A stretch of DNA of 64,000 bases from Salinicola aestuarinus (GCF_003206645.1 NZ_PZJP01000017.1:145304-209303); one strand, 5' to 3'; counted from the stretch's first letter, positions 1-8,519 are shown. Translations and numbers: made by a program. Notes: generated by a model from the letters alone, not told the origin.

Positions 1-925
1 CCAGGGGAATGTCGACCGCGTTGAGCGCAACCGCATACTGCAACTGCTTGAAGTCGGTGGCGATCATGTTGGTGGCGGTCTTGAGGCCGGTGCGCTTCTT
101 GAACTCGGCCATGGTCTCGCGACCCGACCAGCTCTCTTCCTGACCACAGGGGTCCTCGGCGTAGCTGAGGATGTGCTTGATCGGATCGAGCACCCGGACC
201 GCCTCGTCGAGCTTCCAGGCGCCGTTGGGATCGAGCGTCAGGCGCGCCTCGGGGAACGCCTCGTGTAGCGCACGAATGCAGTCCGCTTCCTCCTCCCCTC
301 GCAGCACGCCGCCCTTGAGCTTGAAGTCCTTGAAGCCGTAGCGGTCGTAGGCGGCCTTAGCCAGGTTGGCGACGGCGTCTGGCGTCAGCGCCTCGCGTCG
401 ACGCACCTCATCCCAGGCGTCGACCGGATTCTCGGCTTTCGGGTACGGCAGGTCGGTCTTCTCCGGGTCGCCCAGCAGGAAGAGATAGCCCAGCGCTTCG
501 ACTTCGTCACGCTGACGGCCATAGCGGCCGAGCAGATCGGCCACCGGCTGCCCCAGCGCCTGACCGTAGAGATCAAAGAGCGCGGATTCGATCGCCGTGA
601 GCACATGGACGGCGACGCGCAGGTCGAACGTCTGGCGCCCCCGCTCTTCGCGGCCATTGCTGGCCAATAGCAGACGCGAGCGATTGAGCGTCTGCTTCAC
701 TTCATTGACCGGCGCGCCCTCGACCAGCGAGCGGCACTGCTCCAGCCCCTTGATGATGCCCTCGCTGGAGGGAATCTCGCCGACGCCCTGATTGCCGGCA
801 TCGTCTTCCAGAATCAGTAGGCAGCGGATGAACCAGGGGGCGTGCCCGCCGCTCAGGTTGAGTAGAAAGCTGTCGTAGCCGGCCACCGGCATGACGGTCA
901 TCTTGGTGACTTTCGGGAAGCTCAT
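1..925 (-). CDS. gudD: Glucarate dehydratase, C-terminus outside window (partial)
   Basis: Enolase-superfamily enzyme that dehydrates D-glucarate to 5-keto-4-deoxy-D-glucarate in the cytoplasm. About 308 N-terminal residues are visible; the rest lies beyond the left edge. The start MSFPKVTKMTV matches the family. The KxK catalytic base motif is at K202/K204 (FKLKGG), followed by the metal-ligand strings LDPNGAW and YAEDPCG and by the family string TNMIATD. It lies 54 bp downstream of the galactarate dehydratase gene on the same strand, so the two very likely form one operon under the LacI-type regulator upstream. The assignment is by recognition of the whole N-terminal half. The exact hexarate preference of these enzymes varies among paralogues. 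Confidence 0.93.
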   Translation of the reverse strand, partial: MSFPKVTKMTVMPVAGYDSFLLNLSGGHAPWFIRCLLILEDDAGNQGVGEIPSSEGIIKGLEQCRSLVEGAPVNEVKQTLNRSRLLLASNGREERGRQTFDLRVAVHVLTAIESALFDLYGQALGQPVADLLGRYGRQRDEVEALGYLFLLGDPEKTDLPYPKAENPVDAWDEVRRREALTPDAVANLAKAAYDRYGFKDFKLKGGVLRGEEEADCIRALHEAFPEARLTLDPNGAWKLDEAVRVLDPIKHILSYAEDPCGQEESWSGRETMAEFKKRTGLKTATNMIATDFKQLQYAVALNAVDIPL

Positions 926-979
926 GGCAAAGTCCTCGATCGAATGAGAAGCGTATCGGGTGCGGTGTGGGCGTCGGTG

Positions 980-2110
980 TCAGCCGCGCTGGCCGAACTC
1001 AGCCGAATTGACGGTCCATCGACGCGCCTGTTCGGTCAGGGTGATGCCGAGGCCCGGACGGTCCGGCACTAGCATGCGGCCGTCCCGGGTTTCCAGGCGC
1101 TCGTTGAATAGTGGCTCCAACCAGTCGAAGTGCTCGACCCAAGGCTCTGAGGGGTAAGCCGCGGCCAGGTGGAGGTGAATCTCCATGGCGAAGTGCGGTG
1201 CCAACTGTAGCCCGGCGGCGTCCGCCGCCGCGGCGAGCTTCAGGAATTGGGTAATACCGCCGATGCGCGGCGCATCCGGCTGGATGATATCGGCGCTACG
1301 GTGCTTGATCAGTTCCATGTGCTCGCCGACGCTTGCCAGCATCTCGCCCGTGGCGATTGGCGTATCGAGCGCACTCGCGAGCGCCGCATGCCCTTCCGCG
1401 TCATAGGCGTCCAGCGGCTCCTCGATCCAGACGAGGTTGTAAGGTTCCATGGCCCGACCGAAGCGAAGCGCGGTCGCGCGGTCCCACTGCTGGTTGGCAT
1501 CGATCATCAACGGCACGTCGTCGCCGAGGTGTTTACGCACGGCATCCACGCGCTGCAGATCGACCTTCATATCCGGTTGGCCAACCTTGATCTTCACCCC
1601 TTTGATGCCATTGTCCAGCGATCGACTGGCGTTCTCCTTCACCTCTTCGATCGGGGTATGCAGGAAACCGCCGGAGGTGTTGTAGCACTGGACCGAATCG
1701 CGATGGGCGCCGATCAACTTGGCCAGGGGCAGACCCGCGCGCTTGGCCTTGAGATCCCAGAGACCGACGTCGACCGAGGCGATCGCCTGGGTGGACACAC
1801 CACTGCGGCCCACCGAGGCGCCGGCCCACACCAGTTTCTGCCAGAGCTTGGCAGTGTCATTGGGGTCTTCACCCAGGATCGCCGGGGCAATCTCGCAGGC
1901 GTGAGCGTATTGCGCATAGCCGCCGGCGCGCTTGGAGTAACTGAAACCGATGCCCTTGTGGCCATCCCGGGTCTCGATCTCGGTAAACAGGAACGAGACC
2001 TCCGTCATCGGCTTCTGACGACCGGTCAGCACCTTGGCATCGCTGATGGGTGTGGCCAGCGGGAGCAGCACGTGGGAGAAGCGAATCCAACTAATGGCAT
2101 CGTTGTTCAT
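980..2110 (-). CDS. L-talarate/galactarate dehydratase
   Basis: A 376-residue enolase-superfamily (mandelate racemase subgroup) dehydratase converting galactarate (and L-talarate by epimerisation) to 5-keto-4-deoxyglucarate. Visible catalytic elements: KxK at K173/K175 (GVKIKVGQ), metal ligands D204 (DANQQW), E230 (WIEEP) and E256 (ATGEM), and the general acid/base His306 (PHFAMEIH). The N-terminus (PLATPISDAKVLTGRQKP) closely resembles the Salmonella talarate/galactarate dehydratase. ATG start with a GAGGT ribosome-binding site 5 bases upstream. First gene of a probable operon with glucarate dehydratase. A promoter and a LacI-type palindromic operator lie in its 194-bp leader. Confidence 0.92.
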   Translation of the reverse strand: MNNDAISWIRFSHVLLPLATPISDAKVLTGRQKPMTEVSFLFTEIETRDGHKGIGFSYSKRAGGYAQYAHACEIAPAILGEDPNDTAKLWQKLVWAGASVGRSGVSTQAIASVDVGLWDLKAKRAGLPLAKLIGAHRDSVQCYNTSGGFLHTPIEEVKENASRSLDNGIKGVKIKVGQPDMKVDLQRVDAVRKHLGDDVPLMIDANQQWDRATALRFGRAMEPYNLVWIEEPLDAYDAEGHAALASALDTPIATGEMLASVGEHMELIKHRSADIIQPDAPRIGGITQFLKLAAAADAAGLQLAPHFAMEIHLHLAAAYPSEPWVEHFDWLEPLFNERLETRDGRMLVPDRPGLGITLTEQARRWTVNSAEFGQRG

Positions 2111-2170
2111 GAGTTACCTCGTCGGTCTCGAGCGCGCGCTTGCGAAAGCCTGCAAAGCGAACGATCAACA

Positions 2171-2190
2171 AAATGATTGCGCTATCATTT
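2171..2190. promoter_or_regulatory. LacI/GntR-type operator palindrome upstream of the hexarate dehydratase operon
   Basis: AAATGATTGCGCTATCATTT matches its own reverse complement at 18 of 20 positions. Its core, ATGAT-N6-ATCAT with GCGC at the centre, resembles GntR-class LacI-family operators (ATG...CG...CAT). It sits between a candidate promoter and the dehydratase start, and the next gene upstream encodes a LacI-family regulator. Binding by that regulator is inferred. Confidence 0.7.
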
Positions 2191-2218
2191 GGCGGCTGGC
2201 AGTAGCGTCTGAATGGCG

Positions 2219-2246
2219 ATACTAGCCCCAGCCAGTTGTCCGACAA
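2219..2246 (-). promoter_or_regulatory. Candidate sigma-70 promoter for the dehydratase operon
   Basis: On the minus strand, TTGTCG (2246-2241) is followed after 16 bases by TAGTAT (2224-2219). The palindromic operator lies about 30 bases downstream, a position suited to repression of transcript elongation or initiation. Promoter assignment is by eye. Confidence 0.45.
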
Positions 2247-2304
2247 AGCATCGATAGCGTAATTACGACCAAAGGACTAGAGCCCCGACCTGTAGCAATC
2301 GGGT

Positions 2305-3336
2305 TCAGGTGGTATCCCGATCGATCAGCGTGAAGCCGACGTCGAGGACCTCCCCGGAGCGGGAGAAAACGCTCTGATCAAGGCGCCTCAGCAGATGGGT
2401 CGCGGCGGCACGACCGATAGACGCGCCGTCGATGCGGACCGTACTGAGCGCAGGATGGCTCGCCCCGGCATAGCTACTGTCGCCGAATCCCATGATCGCC
2501 AGTTCGTCGGGGATCGCGAGTCCGCGACTCTGAGCTTCCGCGATCACGCCGAGAGCGAGAATGTCGGAACTGCAGACAATGGCGTCGATCGAGCCCGTGT
2601 CCAACAGCTCGGCGCCCTTCTCCCGCCCCCAGGGCATGCTCGACGGCGTGCCCACCTCGCGAACGAGACAGGCGCTGCCGGCCACCTTGTCGATACCTTC
2701 CAAAAAGCCCTCGACACGCCGGGCGGCACGGGCGTCATCCGCGGTGATGATCCCGAACCGGCGGCACCCGCGCTCCAGCAGATGCGCGGCCACCGCGAGA
2801 CCCACCGCGTGATGAGAGAAGCCGATCAGCATGTCGAGCGGGTCGTCGCTCATGTCCCAGATCTCGACCAGCGGCACCTGCGCTCGCTGCAGGCGCTCGC
2901 GGGTGAGCGGCGAATGCCGACACCCGGTCAGCACGATGGCATCGGGGCGGCGGCTGAGCACGGTCTCGATGACCACCTCTTCCTGCGCCGGCGTGTAGCC
3001 GACGAGGCCCAGCATGACCTGATAGCCCCGCGGTGCGAGCTCACCCATCACCGCCTGCACGACCTCGGCAAAGAGCGCGTGGGCGACCGTCGGCACGAGC
3101 AACGCCACCAGCCCGCTGCGGCTGGTCGCCAGCGCACCGGCAACCCGATTGGGCACGTAGCCCGTCTCGAGAACCGCCTGCTGCACTTTCCGGCGCGTGC
3201 TATCGGTCACCAGCTCCGGCCGATTGAGCGCCCGGGAGACCGTCATCGGCGCCACCCCGGCCACGCGCGCCACGTCGGTGAGTCTCGCGCTACCGCTCGA
3301 GCGCTTGGCACGAGGTTTGTCGTTATCGTCACTCAA
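2305..3336 (-). CDS. LacI-family transcriptional regulator, probable hexarate regulator
   Basis: A 343-residue LacI/GalR-family regulator. The helix-turn-helix is at residues 19-38 (LTDVARVAGVAPMTVSRALN), followed by the hinge and a periplasmic-binding-like ligand domain ending in a short IDRDTT tail. It resembles GntR-type members, consistent with the ATGAT...ATCAT operator found before the adjacent galactarate dehydratase gene. It starts with TTG nine bases after the sixA stop, in the same reading frame as sixA and without a clear ribosome-binding site, so translation may be coupled to sixA. Control of the downstream dehydratases by a hexarate or an intermediate is inferred from position and operator. 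Confidence 0.85.
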   Translation of the reverse strand: MSDDNDKPRAKRSSGSARLTDVARVAGVAPMTVSRALNRPELVTDSTRRKVQQAVLETGYVPNRVAGALATSRSGLVALLVPTVAHALFAEVVQAVMGELAPRGYQVMLGLVGYTPAQEEVVIETVLSRRPDAIVLTGCRHSPLTRERLQRAQVPLVEIWDMSDDPLDMLIGFSHHAVGLAVAAHLLERGCRRFGIITADDARAARRVEGFLEGIDKVAGSACLVREVGTPSSMPWGREKGAELLDTGSIDAIVCSSDILALGVIAEAQSRGLAIPDELAIMGFGDSSYAGASHPALSTVRIDGASIGRAAATHLLRRLDQSVFSRSGEVLDVGFTLIDRDTT

Positions 3337-3345
3337 AACGGTGAG

Positions 3346-3825
3346 TCATCCCGTCGAGCTGACGTGCGGCGGCCCCACGAACGCCTGCAGCGTGGCACAG
3401 CCCGCCGCCCATACCTCGGCGTCGAGCAGCGCAATGCCAGCGGTGGGAAACGTGACACCGCTCGCCCGTCCCTCGACCAGCTGCGCGGTGAGCTCACCCA
3501 CAAACGGCATATGACTGATCAGGATCACGGCCTGCGTCGGTTCGTCAGTCAGCAGCCGCTCGATCAACGCCTGCGGGTCGTCTTCCGGCGTCAGCCCATC
3601 GACCGTCTCGACGGTTGCGCCGAGCCTTGCGGCGATGACGCTCGCCGTCTGCTGGGCGCGATGAAACGGGCTCGCCCACACCTGCGCCCCGGCAAGCTCG
3701 GGACATTCGGCGAGCCAGGTCGCAGCGCTGCCAGCCTCATCCTGCCCGGTGGGCGTCAGCTGGCGTTCGGGGTCGGGCGAGCCAAAGCCCGCCTCGCCAT
3801 GGCGAACGATCGCCAGATGTCTCAT
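3346..3825 (-). CDS. sixA: Phosphohistidine phosphatase SixA
   Basis: Small histidine phosphatase (159 residues) of the SixA branch, which removes phosphate from histidine phosphotransfer or PTS proteins. The phosphoacceptor RHG motif is at residues 8-10 (IVRHGEAG). A second catalytic arginine lies in SPFHRAQQTA and a second histidine in LISHMPF. The ATG overlaps the gpsA stop (TGATG), so the genes are translationally coupled; a GTG one codon earlier is possible but less likely. Length is normal for the family. The gpsA-sixA pairing is common in gammaproteobacteria as far as I recall. Confidence 0.9.
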   Translation of the reverse strand: MRHLAIVRHGEAGFGSPDPERQLTPTGQDEAGSAATWLAECPELAGAQVWASPFHRAQQTASVIAARLGATVETVDGLTPEDDPQALIERLLTDEPTQAVILISHMPFVGELTAQLVEGRASGVTFPTAGIALLDAEVWAAGCATLQAFVGPPHVSSTG

Positions 3826-4910
3826 CACGCCTCCGGTCCCAGTCGATGCGCCTCGGAGACCGCCTCGCGGGAGAGCATGAACTCGACGTCACTGCTCTGC
3901 TCGCTCTCCATCAGTGCCTTGGCCATGTCACGCACCGGCACGTTCTCGAACATGACCTGATTGAGGCCCTGCGCCAGCGGCATGTAGATGCCCTCTTCGC
4001 GGGCTTTCTCGCAGACCAGCTTGACCGTGTTCACCCCCTCGGCGACCTGCCCCAATGCGTCGATCGCCTGATCCAGGTCGCGCCCCTCACCCAGGGCGTA
4101 GCCGATGCGATAGTTGCGTGAGAGTTCGGATGAGCAGGTCACGATCAGATCGCCGACGCCGGAAAGGCCCAGAAAGGTCATCGGGTTGGCGCCGAGGGCT
4201 TCGGCAAAGCGCCCCATCTCCGCCAGCGCCCGGGTCATGAGCATGGCGCGAGTGTTTTCTCCCATCCCGAGCGCCGCGGCCATTCCCGAGGCGATGGCAT
4301 AGATGTTCTTCAGCGAACCGCCGAGCTCGGCGCCATAGCGATCGTTACCCGCGTACACGCGGAAATAGCGACAGCCGAGCGCCGCCTGCACGTAGGCCCG
4401 CGTCACCGCATCGTCACTGGCGATGACGGTGGCCGTCAGCTGCTTCTGGGCAATCTCCGCGGCCAGATTCGGCCCCGAGAGCACGCCGATGTGAGAAGAG
4501 CCGGTCTCCTCCTCGATCAGCTGGCTCATCAGCTTGAAGCCTTCAGCCTGAATGCCCTTGGTGGTGCTCACGAGTATCTGCTCGGGACGCAGGTGGCCGC
4601 GCGCCTGACGCAGTACGTCGCGAAACGCCTTGGAGGGTATGGCAATGAAGACGACCGCCGCGCCATCGATCGTCGCGGCCAGATCCGTCGAAGCAACGAC
4701 GCTCTCGTTGATCGGATAGTCCGGAAGGTAACGCCCGTTGCGATGCTCCCGGTTGATCTGGTCGACCAGCGCCTCGTCGCGCAGCCACTGGCGCACAGTG
4801 GCACCGTTATCCGCGGCGATACTGGCAATGGCGGTGCCGAAACTCCCGCCGCCGAGGACGGCAACTTGCATCGCGCTGTCGATGCGATCCTGCGAACCTT
4901 GCTCTGACAT
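3825..4910 (-). CDS. gpsA: NAD(P)-dependent glycerol-3-phosphate dehydrogenase
   Basis: Reduces dihydroxyacetone phosphate to sn-glycerol-3-phosphate for phospholipid synthesis; cytoplasmic. 361 residues. The Rossmann motif GGGSFGTA is at residues 20-27. Substrate and active-site strings TTKGIQ, SGPNLAAEIA, GGSLKNIYAIASG (catalytic lysine) and LSGVGDLIVTCSS are all present. The start chosen gives a 13-residue N-terminal extension; an internal Met14 (MQVAVLGGG) is the classical family start, but no better ribosome-binding site is seen there. First gene of a unit with sixA and perhaps the LacI-type regulator. Confidence 0.96.
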   Translation of the reverse strand: MSEQGSQDRIDSAMQVAVLGGGSFGTAIASIAADNGATVRQWLRDEALVDQINREHRNGRYLPDYPINESVVASTDLAATIDGAAVVFIAIPSKAFRDVLRQARGHLRPEQILVSTTKGIQAEGFKLMSQLIEEETGSSHIGVLSGPNLAAEIAQKQLTATVIASDDAVTRAYVQAALGCRYFRVYAGNDRYGAELGGSLKNIYAIASGMAAALGMGENTRAMLMTRALAEMGRFAEALGANPMTFLGLSGVGDLIVTCSSELSRNYRIGYALGEGRDLDQAIDALGQVAEGVNTVKLVCEKAREEGIYMPLAQGLNQVMFENVPVRDMAKALMESEQSSDVEFMLSREAVSEAHRLGPEA

Positions 4911-4952
4911 TGTCTACCTACGCGCAGTGAAGGGTATGCCCATTGTAGCGAA

Positions 4953-5025
4953 ACATCGTCCGTAGGCATCGTCGGTCAACACCACCCGTGGACATCGTCG
5001 AGCCCCATCGCTCATGGACATCGTC
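4953..5025. repeat. Four copies of CATCGTC upstream of gpsA
   Basis: CATCGTC occurs at 4954-4960, 4967-4973, 4993-4999 and 5019-5025. The last two are embedded in the longer identical string GGACATCGTC, 26 bases apart. They lie between the pntB terminator and gpsA. Function unknown; possibly degenerate tandem duplication or a regulator-binding array. Confidence 0.4.
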
Positions 5026-5035
5026 ATTCAAGCCC

Positions 5036-5074
5036 GAAACGAGAAACACCCCGATGCCTTGGGCATCGGGGTGT
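5036..5074 (-). terminator. Rho-independent terminator of pntAB
   Basis: A perfect 13-bp stem, ACACCCCGATGCC (5046-5058) pairing with 5062-5074, closes a 3-base loop. On the minus strand it is followed by TTTCTCGTTT. It lies 35 bases after the pntB stop. Confidence 0.85.
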
Positions 5075-5108
5075 GCGCTTCAGGAGGCCCGGTGTGGCCG
5101 GCGCCGAA

Positions 5109-6551
5109 TCAATCGAGCATCGGCACCAGAGCGTCGATGCTGGATTTGGCATCCCCGTAGAGCATCCGCGTGTTCTCCTTGAAGAACAGCGGGTTCTCGA
5201 TCCCGGAATAGCCGGTTCCCTGACCACGCTTGCAGACCACCACCTGCTTGGACTCCCACACCTTGAGCACCGGCATACCGGCGATCGGGCTGCCCGGATC
5301 TTCCTGCGCCGCGGGATTGACGATGTCATTGGAGCCAATAACGATCACCACGTCCGTGCTGGCGAAATCGTCGTTGATCTCGTCCATTTCCAACACGATG
5401 TCGTAGGGGACACGCGCTTCGGCGAGCAGTACGTTCATGTGCCCAGGCAACCGCCCGGCGACCGGATGAATGCCGAAGCGCACGGTCTTGCCGGCGTCGC
5501 GAAGCTTGCGGACCAAGTCACTCACCGCACTCTGCGCCTGCGCCACCGCCATGCCGTAACCGGGAACGATGATCACGCTGTCGGCGTCGTTGAGCGCACT
5601 GGCCACCCCATTGGTGTCGATGGCCACCTGCTCGCCCTCGATCTCCGCCGCAACACTCTGGGTCGCCCCAAAGCCGCCGAGAATCACGCTGACGAACTGA
5701 CGGTTCATCGCCTTGCACATGATGTAGGAGAGAATCGCCCCGGAGGAGCCGACCAGCGCGCCGGTCACGATCAGCAGGTCGTTGGAGAGCGTGAAACCGA
5801 TCGCCGCTGCCGCCCAGCCGGAGTAGCTGTTGAGCATGGAGACCACCACCGGCATGTCCGCCCCGCCGATGCCCATGATCAGGTGCCAGCCGATGAAGAA
5901 TGCCAGCAGCGCCAGCAGCACCAGCGCCCACATGCCGGCGCCGTTGAAATAGGCGATGGCGAGGAGCAGGCAGGCCAATGCTGCCCCAGCGTTGAGCGCA
6001 TGCCCCCCGGGAAGCTTGTGCGGCTTGCCCCCGATCTTGCCGGCCAGCTTGGCGAACGCGACCACCGAACCGGTAAAGGTCACCGCACCGATGAACACGC
6101 CCAGCACCACCTCGACCTGCAGGAACGTCAGCTCCAGCGGTGTCTTGGTTGCCAGCGTCGCGGCGAAGGCGGAGAGATCGTCTCTCACGACCCCGGCGCT
6201 CTGCAGGCCCACCACGCGGGCCCGCTCCATCTCGGCGTTCCAGCCGATGAAGACTGCCGCCAGGCCGACAAAGCTATGCAGCGCCGCCACCAGCTGCGGC
6301 ATCTCGGTCATTTCAACGCGCCGTGCCAGCCAGGCGCCAACCGCCCCGCCGACCAGCATCATCGGAATCAGCCAGCCGAAGCCACCGATATGGGGGCCGA
6401 GTATGGTCGACACCACGGCGATGCCCATGCCGGCAATGCCATACCAGACCGCTCGTTTGGCTTTTTCCTGATTGCTCAAGCCTCCCAACGACAGAATGAA
6501 CAGCACACTGGCCGCGATCGCCGCGGCGGAAACGAACTCATGTTGCAACAT
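5109..6551 (-). CDS. pntB: NAD(P) transhydrogenase subunit beta
   Basis: Membrane subunit of the proton-translocating transhydrogenase, which drives hydride transfer from NADH to NADP+ with the proton gradient. 480 residues: about nine transmembrane segments in the N-terminal two-thirds (domain II), then the NADP-binding domain III with GYGMAVAQAQ, GIHPVAGRLPGHMNVLLAEA and the terminal VGSNDIVNPA. ATG chosen at 6551 (MLQHEFVSAAA) because it has a GGAG site and matches the family. A longer in-frame extension to 6659 lacks homology and would overlap pntA. It is 16 bp downstream of pntA and ends before a strong terminator. Confidence 0.96.
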   Translation of the reverse strand: MLQHEFVSAAAIAASVLFILSLGGLSNQEKAKRAVWYGIAGMGIAVVSTILGPHIGGFGWLIPMMLVGGAVGAWLARRVEMTEMPQLVAALHSFVGLAAVFIGWNAEMERARVVGLQSAGVVRDDLSAFAATLATKTPLELTFLQVEVVLGVFIGAVTFTGSVVAFAKLAGKIGGKPHKLPGGHALNAGAALACLLLAIAYFNGAGMWALVLLALLAFFIGWHLIMGIGGADMPVVVSMLNSYSGWAAAAIGFTLSNDLLIVTGALVGSSGAILSYIMCKAMNRQFVSVILGGFGATQSVAAEIEGEQVAIDTNGVASALNDADSVIIVPGYGMAVAQAQSAVSDLVRKLRDAGKTVRFGIHPVAGRLPGHMNVLLAEARVPYDIVLEMDEINDDFASTDVVIVIGSNDIVNPAAQEDPGSPIAGMPVLKVWESKQVVVCKRGQGTGYSGIENPLFFKENTRMLYGDAKSSIDALVPMLD

Positions 6552-6567
6552 CTCGATTCTCCGCGGA

Positions 6568-8139
6568 TCAGGACTTCTGGAACATGGCGAGCATGCGACG
6601 AGTGACCAGGAAGCCACCCACGATATTGATCGACGCAATGAGCACCGAGATGCCCGCAAGCAGCACCACCAGCCCGCTACCCGAACCGATCTGAAGAACC
6701 GCGCCCAGGATGACGATCCCCGAGATCGCGTTGGTGACCGCCATCAGTGGGGTGTGCAGCGAATGGCTCACGCTCCAGATCACCTGAAAGCCGATGAAGC
6801 AGGCCAGTATGAAGACAATGAAGTGCTGCATGAACGACGCCGGCGCCACCATGCCGAGCAGCCACATGGTCACTGCGCCGGCGCCGAGCAGACCCACCTG
6901 CCGCCGGGTTTGGGCGACGAAGCTCGAGTGCTCCGCGGCACGCTTCTCCTCTGGCGTCGGCGCCTTGACGCGTTCCTTGGGTTTGGCCGCGCCAATCGCT
7001 TTCACCTTGGGGGGCGGTGGCGGAAAGGTCACTGCCGACTCGCGAACCACGGTCACCCCGCGGATCACATCGTCCTCCATGTCGTGAACGAGCTGCCCAT
7101 CCTTCTCCGGCGTGAGATCACTCAACAGGTGGCGAACATTGGTGGCGTAGAGCAGCGATGCCTGGGTCGCCATGCGCGAGGGAAAGTCGGTATAGCCCAC
7201 GACGACGACACCATTGTCGGTGACGATGCGCTCGTCCATCACCGTAGCGTCGCAGTTACCGCCCCGCTCAGCCGCAAGATCGACGATGACCGAGCCGGGT
7301 TTCATCGCGGCGACCATATCGTCGAGCCAGAGCTTCGGCGCCGGCCGCCCCGGGATGAGCGCCGTGGTGATGACGATATCGACCTCCGCGGCCTGCTCTC
7401 GGAAGAGCGCTAACTGCTTCTCCCGGAACTCCGGGCTCGACGGCGAGGCATAGCCGCCACTCCCGGCACCATCCTGGCTCTCCTCGAAATCGAGAAACAG
7501 AAACTCTGCCCCCATCGACTCGATCTGTTCGGCGACCTCCGGGCGCACGTCGAAGGCGCGCACGACCGCACCGAGGCTGGTGGCCGTGCCGATCGCCGCC
7601 AGCCCCGCCACTCCGGCACCGATCACCAGCACCTTGGCGGGGGGCACCTTGCCGGCGGCCGTCACCTGGCCGGTGAAGAAGCGGCCGAACTGATTCCCCG
7701 CCTCGATCACCGCGCGATAGCCGGCAATGTTGGCGGTGCTCGAGAGCGCATCCATCTTCTGAGCGCGAGAGATACGCGGCACCATGTCCATGGCGAGAAC
7801 GGTGGCACCCGTGGCGCGGCATGCCTCGAGGCGCGCTTCATTCTGCGCCGGCCAGAAAAAAGCGATCAGCGTCTGTCCCGTGCGTAGACGGCTGATCTCT
7901 TCGTCGACCGGCTCACGCACCTTGATCACCACGTCGGCGTGTGACCACAACGTCTCGGCGTCTTCGACCACGGTAACGCCTGCCTGACGGTAGGCGTCAT
8001 CCGTGAAGCCAGCGAGCGCGCCGGCGCCCTGCTCCACTGAACATTCGTGCCCGAGCTTTTGAATCTGGCTGGCACTCTCTGGCGTCATCGCGACGCGTGC
8101 CTCTCCCCGGGCAAGCTCCTTGGGTGCGCCGATCTTCAT
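6568..8139 (-). CDS. pntA: NAD(P) transhydrogenase subunit alpha
   Basis: Single-chain alpha subunit (523 residues, Escherichia coli type). The NAD-binding domain I has the Rossmann motif GAGVAGLAA at 174-182 and the RAQKMDALSS string near 125. A proline-rich linker (FPPPPPKVKA, around 370) leads to four predicted transmembrane helices at roughly 415-515. Together with pntB it supplies NADPH. It is the first gene of the pntAB operon. The 550-bp leader holds an inverted repeat (8418-8439) that could be an operator. ATG with a GGAGG site immediately upstream. Confidence 0.96.
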   Translation of the reverse strand: MKIGAPKELARGEARVAMTPESASQIQKLGHECSVEQGAGALAGFTDDAYRQAGVTVVEDAETLWSHADVVIKVREPVDEEISRLRTGQTLIAFFWPAQNEARLEACRATGATVLAMDMVPRISRAQKMDALSSTANIAGYRAVIEAGNQFGRFFTGQVTAAGKVPPAKVLVIGAGVAGLAAIGTATSLGAVVRAFDVRPEVAEQIESMGAEFLFLDFEESQDGAGSGGYASPSSPEFREKQLALFREQAAEVDIVITTALIPGRPAPKLWLDDMVAAMKPGSVIVDLAAERGGNCDATVMDERIVTDNGVVVVGYTDFPSRMATQASLLYATNVRHLLSDLTPEKDGQLVHDMEDDVIRGVTVVRESAVTFPPPPPKVKAIGAAKPKERVKAPTPEEKRAAEHSSFVAQTRRQVGLLGAGAVTMWLLGMVAPASFMQHFIVFILACFIGFQVIWSVSHSLHTPLMAVTNAISGIVILGAVLQIGSGSGLVVLLAGISVLIASINIVGGFLVTRRMLAMFQKS

Positions 8140-8417
8140 GCTGCCGCCTCCTTGAATCGACCGGCGGGCACCGTCATCGCCGATGGCTCCGACCCGCCTG
8201 TTCCTGCTAATAATCGCTCGCGTTGCGTCATGCCCTTGGGCTCCTGTAGCTCGTAACCGACGTTCCGAGTGTCCATCGGCCCGCGATGACCTATCGGGAC
8301 AGGGGAACCTCTCGGACCGACGGGCGTGTTGGCCCGTGTCGTGTCAACGTCGGGGTTAGTGGGAGCAATCTTTAGGAAAGCGCAGTCGAGGATCAAGCGA
8401 CAGGGAGAAAAACCAAC

Positions 8418-8439
8418 CTGATCAATATTTTATGATCAG
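8418..8439. promoter_or_regulatory. Inverted repeat CTGATCA-N8-TGATCAG upstream of pntA
   Basis: Two perfect 7-bp arms separated by an AT-only 8-base spacer (ATATTTTA) in the AT-rich part of the pntA leader. It has the form of a dimeric regulator site, and each arm contains a GATC. The regulator is unknown. Confidence 0.5.
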
Positions 8440-8493
8440 CATAAGCCAGCGGTTATGCATCATAATGCCTCTAACCTACTGACCATAAACGAA

Positions 8494-8519
8494 ATAACCG
8501 AACCTCTCGGTCCGGTTAT
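8494..8519 (-). terminator. Possible terminator downstream of selO
   Basis: An 11-bp stem with one mismatch (8494-8504 pairing with 8509-8519) and a TCTC loop, followed on the minus strand by TTTCGTTTATGG. The T-tract is weak, and it lies about 170 bases after the selO stop. Confidence 0.35.

Noticed and set aside
2395..3960. Long open frame on the plus strand over the LacI and sixA genes
   Set aside because: Antisense shadow of GC-rich coding sequence; residues are dominated by Arg, His and Ala with no domain, and the opposite strand carries recognisable proteins.
5073..6605. 510-codon plus-strand frame opposite pntB
   Set aside because: Same codon-shadow effect; the pntB product is unmistakable and the frame has no ribosome-binding site or homology.
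8136..8396. 86-codon minus-strand frame overlapping the pntA start
   Set aside because: No ribosome-binding site, no homology, and it overlaps the leader; treated as part of the pntAB leader.
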